From HRBIN30 sp964534275 (lineage in GTDB: Bacteria; Desulfobacterota; Binatia; HRBIN30), in contig CAZHQG010000005.1 of NCBI GenBank assembly GCA_964534275.1, positions 62,001 to 126,000 of the forward strand: DNA of 64,000 bases, in the 5' to 3' direction. Below, piece by piece: positions 63,358-64,000 of this stretch (position 1 is its first letter; the number at the start of each line of letters is the position of its first letter). Under the pieces are notes generated by a model. That model did no database searches. It saw only the letters and a program-made list of their open reading frames with translations, and was not told the DNA's origin. Position numbers and translations under genes: made by a program.

Positions 63358-64000
63358 ATGGATCCGGGGCGTACGTGCTCCCCTAACACCCAACCCAGTT
63401 CTCTGGGTACGTGGGTGGGAGCGACATCGAGACGGATCGTAGCCGCAGGATTGGCCGCCATCGTCTTGGTTGGAGCTGGACTGCGTTGGGTCGGGGCGCA
63501 CGGATCCTTTGGAGTGACAGAACTCGACTTTGTCACGCCGCCGTGGACAGCAGAAAAAACATTTGGCAGCGACCTGGTTCGCAGCGGCCTGCGTGAAGTG
63601 AGTGACGTTTTGTGGTCGTGGAGTCTCGACGAAGCCACTGCACGCCTTGCCACGGTGGTGCCTGCCCTTGCTGTGGTGGTGATCGGTTCGTTGGTTTTGG
63701 GACGGACCGCTGGATGGAGGTGTGCTTTGCTCATGGGCGCTGCTTTGGCAGTCCTGTCGCACGCGGCCTTTTCTGGTACGAGGATCAATCCGGGTCCGTG
63801 GATGCTCGCGGCAGCCCTCGCGGCTGTGACGCTGGTTACGAGCGTTCGAACGGCGCTTGCCCGACGTGTGCTCCTGTCCGGTGCTCTGCTGGTACTGGTG
63901 GCCACAGCCTCTCCGATCGCCTTCGTTGTGTGGTTGGCGATCGCTGTCATCCTGTGGGAGCATGGCCGTGCCCGATCCGGCGCATGGACTGTCCTCGGAA
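63358..64000 (+). CDS. Polytopic membrane protein, 3'-truncated by the window end
   Basis: An open frame from ATG 63358 runs to the last base without a stop (214 codons). It has several hydrophobic segments: IVAAGLAAIVLVGAGLRWVG, VVPALAVVVIGSLVLG and LLMGAALAVLSHAAF, plus more to the end. The first span followed by a long loop (TELDFVTPPWTAEKTF) could fit a polytopic glycosyltransferase, but no signature proves it. It is probably linked to the small membrane protein upstream. Confidence 0.6.
   Translation, partial: MDPGRTCSPNTQPSSLGTWVGATSRRIVAAGLAAIVLVGAGLRWVGAHGSFGVTELDFVTPPWTAEKTFGSDLVRSGLREVSDVLWSWSLDEATARLATVVPALAVVVIGSLVLGRTAGWRCALLMGAALAVLSHAAFSGTRINPGPWMLAAALAAVTLVTSVRTALARRVLLSGALLVLVATASPIAFVVWLAIAVILWEHGRARSGAWTVLG

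Noticed and set aside
63048..63950. 300-codon minus-strand frame near the right end
   Set aside because: Ala/Thr/Arg/Ser-rich antisense of hydrophobic coding sequence; the plus frames are more protein-like.
1..64000. tRNA, rRNA, transposase, integrase and toxin-antitoxin genes
   Set aside because: No T-loop/anticodon-type patterns or matching protein motifs were seen on either strand by eye.

Overview
The window is about 59-60 % GC by eye, densely coded on both strands, and looks like a chromosomal segment of an uncultured Gram-negative bacterium. It holds the nusA-infB operon, dnaA, groESL, era, fabI and lgt, and no phage, insertion sequence, CRISPR array, tRNA or rRNA was seen. Lipoproteins with Thr-Pro linkers, FG-GAP proteins with a GCAV tail, Cys-rich SDADC-type repeats and many family III CoA-transferases fit a deltaproteobacterial-type lineage. 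Candidatus Binatota (Desulfobacterota_B) is my best guess; this is inference from gene style only.

Layout. 1-768: end of a SucD-like CoA ligase and a one-cluster ferredoxin-like protein. 775-4886 (minus): ComF, a methyltransferase and two beta-propeller lipoproteins. 5068-7442 (plus): a PKD-domain exported protein, a 58-residue membrane protein, a CoA-transferase and GreA. 7578-14226 (plus): a leader with terminator and competing hairpin, then rimP-nusA-ylxR-infB-DUF503-rbfA-truB. 14314-19360 (plus): a VKOR-DsbA fusion, dnaA, groES, groEL. 19502-23866: a giant FG-GAP protein that looks like two fused genes. 23860-26438: an HMG-CoA-synthase-like/DUF35 fusion and a thiolase. 26633-33316: hypothetical proteins, two coupled CoA-transferases, a lipoprotein and a dNTPase. 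33522-37783 (minus): a very large exported PHP-domain protein and a membrane-anchored protein. 37975-43303: Era, then two AMP-forming acyl-CoA ligases flanking a CoA-transferase. 43624-51280: an ion antiporter and a trehalose locus (otsA-otsB diverging from treS-maltokinase). 51302-61597 (mostly minus): a membrane pyrophosphatase, AMMECR1, aminotransferase, RsmD-CoaD fusion, M28 peptidase, YceH, Lgt, FabI and YqgE. 61775-64000 (plus): a DUF4124 protein, an isochorismatase-like hydrolase, a small membrane protein and a membrane protein cut by the window end.

How the genes work together. One theme is CoA-ester chemistry: four CaiB/BaiF CoA-transferases, two acyl-CoA ligases, a thiolase and an HMGCS-like/DUF35 protein suggest catabolism of unusual carboxylic acids, but the substrate cannot be read from sequence. 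A second theme is the cell surface: lipoproteins and exported beta-propellers. A third is trehalose: OtsA/OtsB make it from UDP-glucose, and TreS interconverts it with maltose, while the attached maltokinase domain has lost a metal-binding Asp. The remainder is translation, replication and envelope housekeeping.

The points most worth checking are the degenerate maltokinase, the HMGCS-like protein lacking its nucleophile, the RsmD-CoaD fusion, the double FG-GAP reading frame with a suspicious A-run, and the CoA-transferase pair with Asp-to-Glu in one member.
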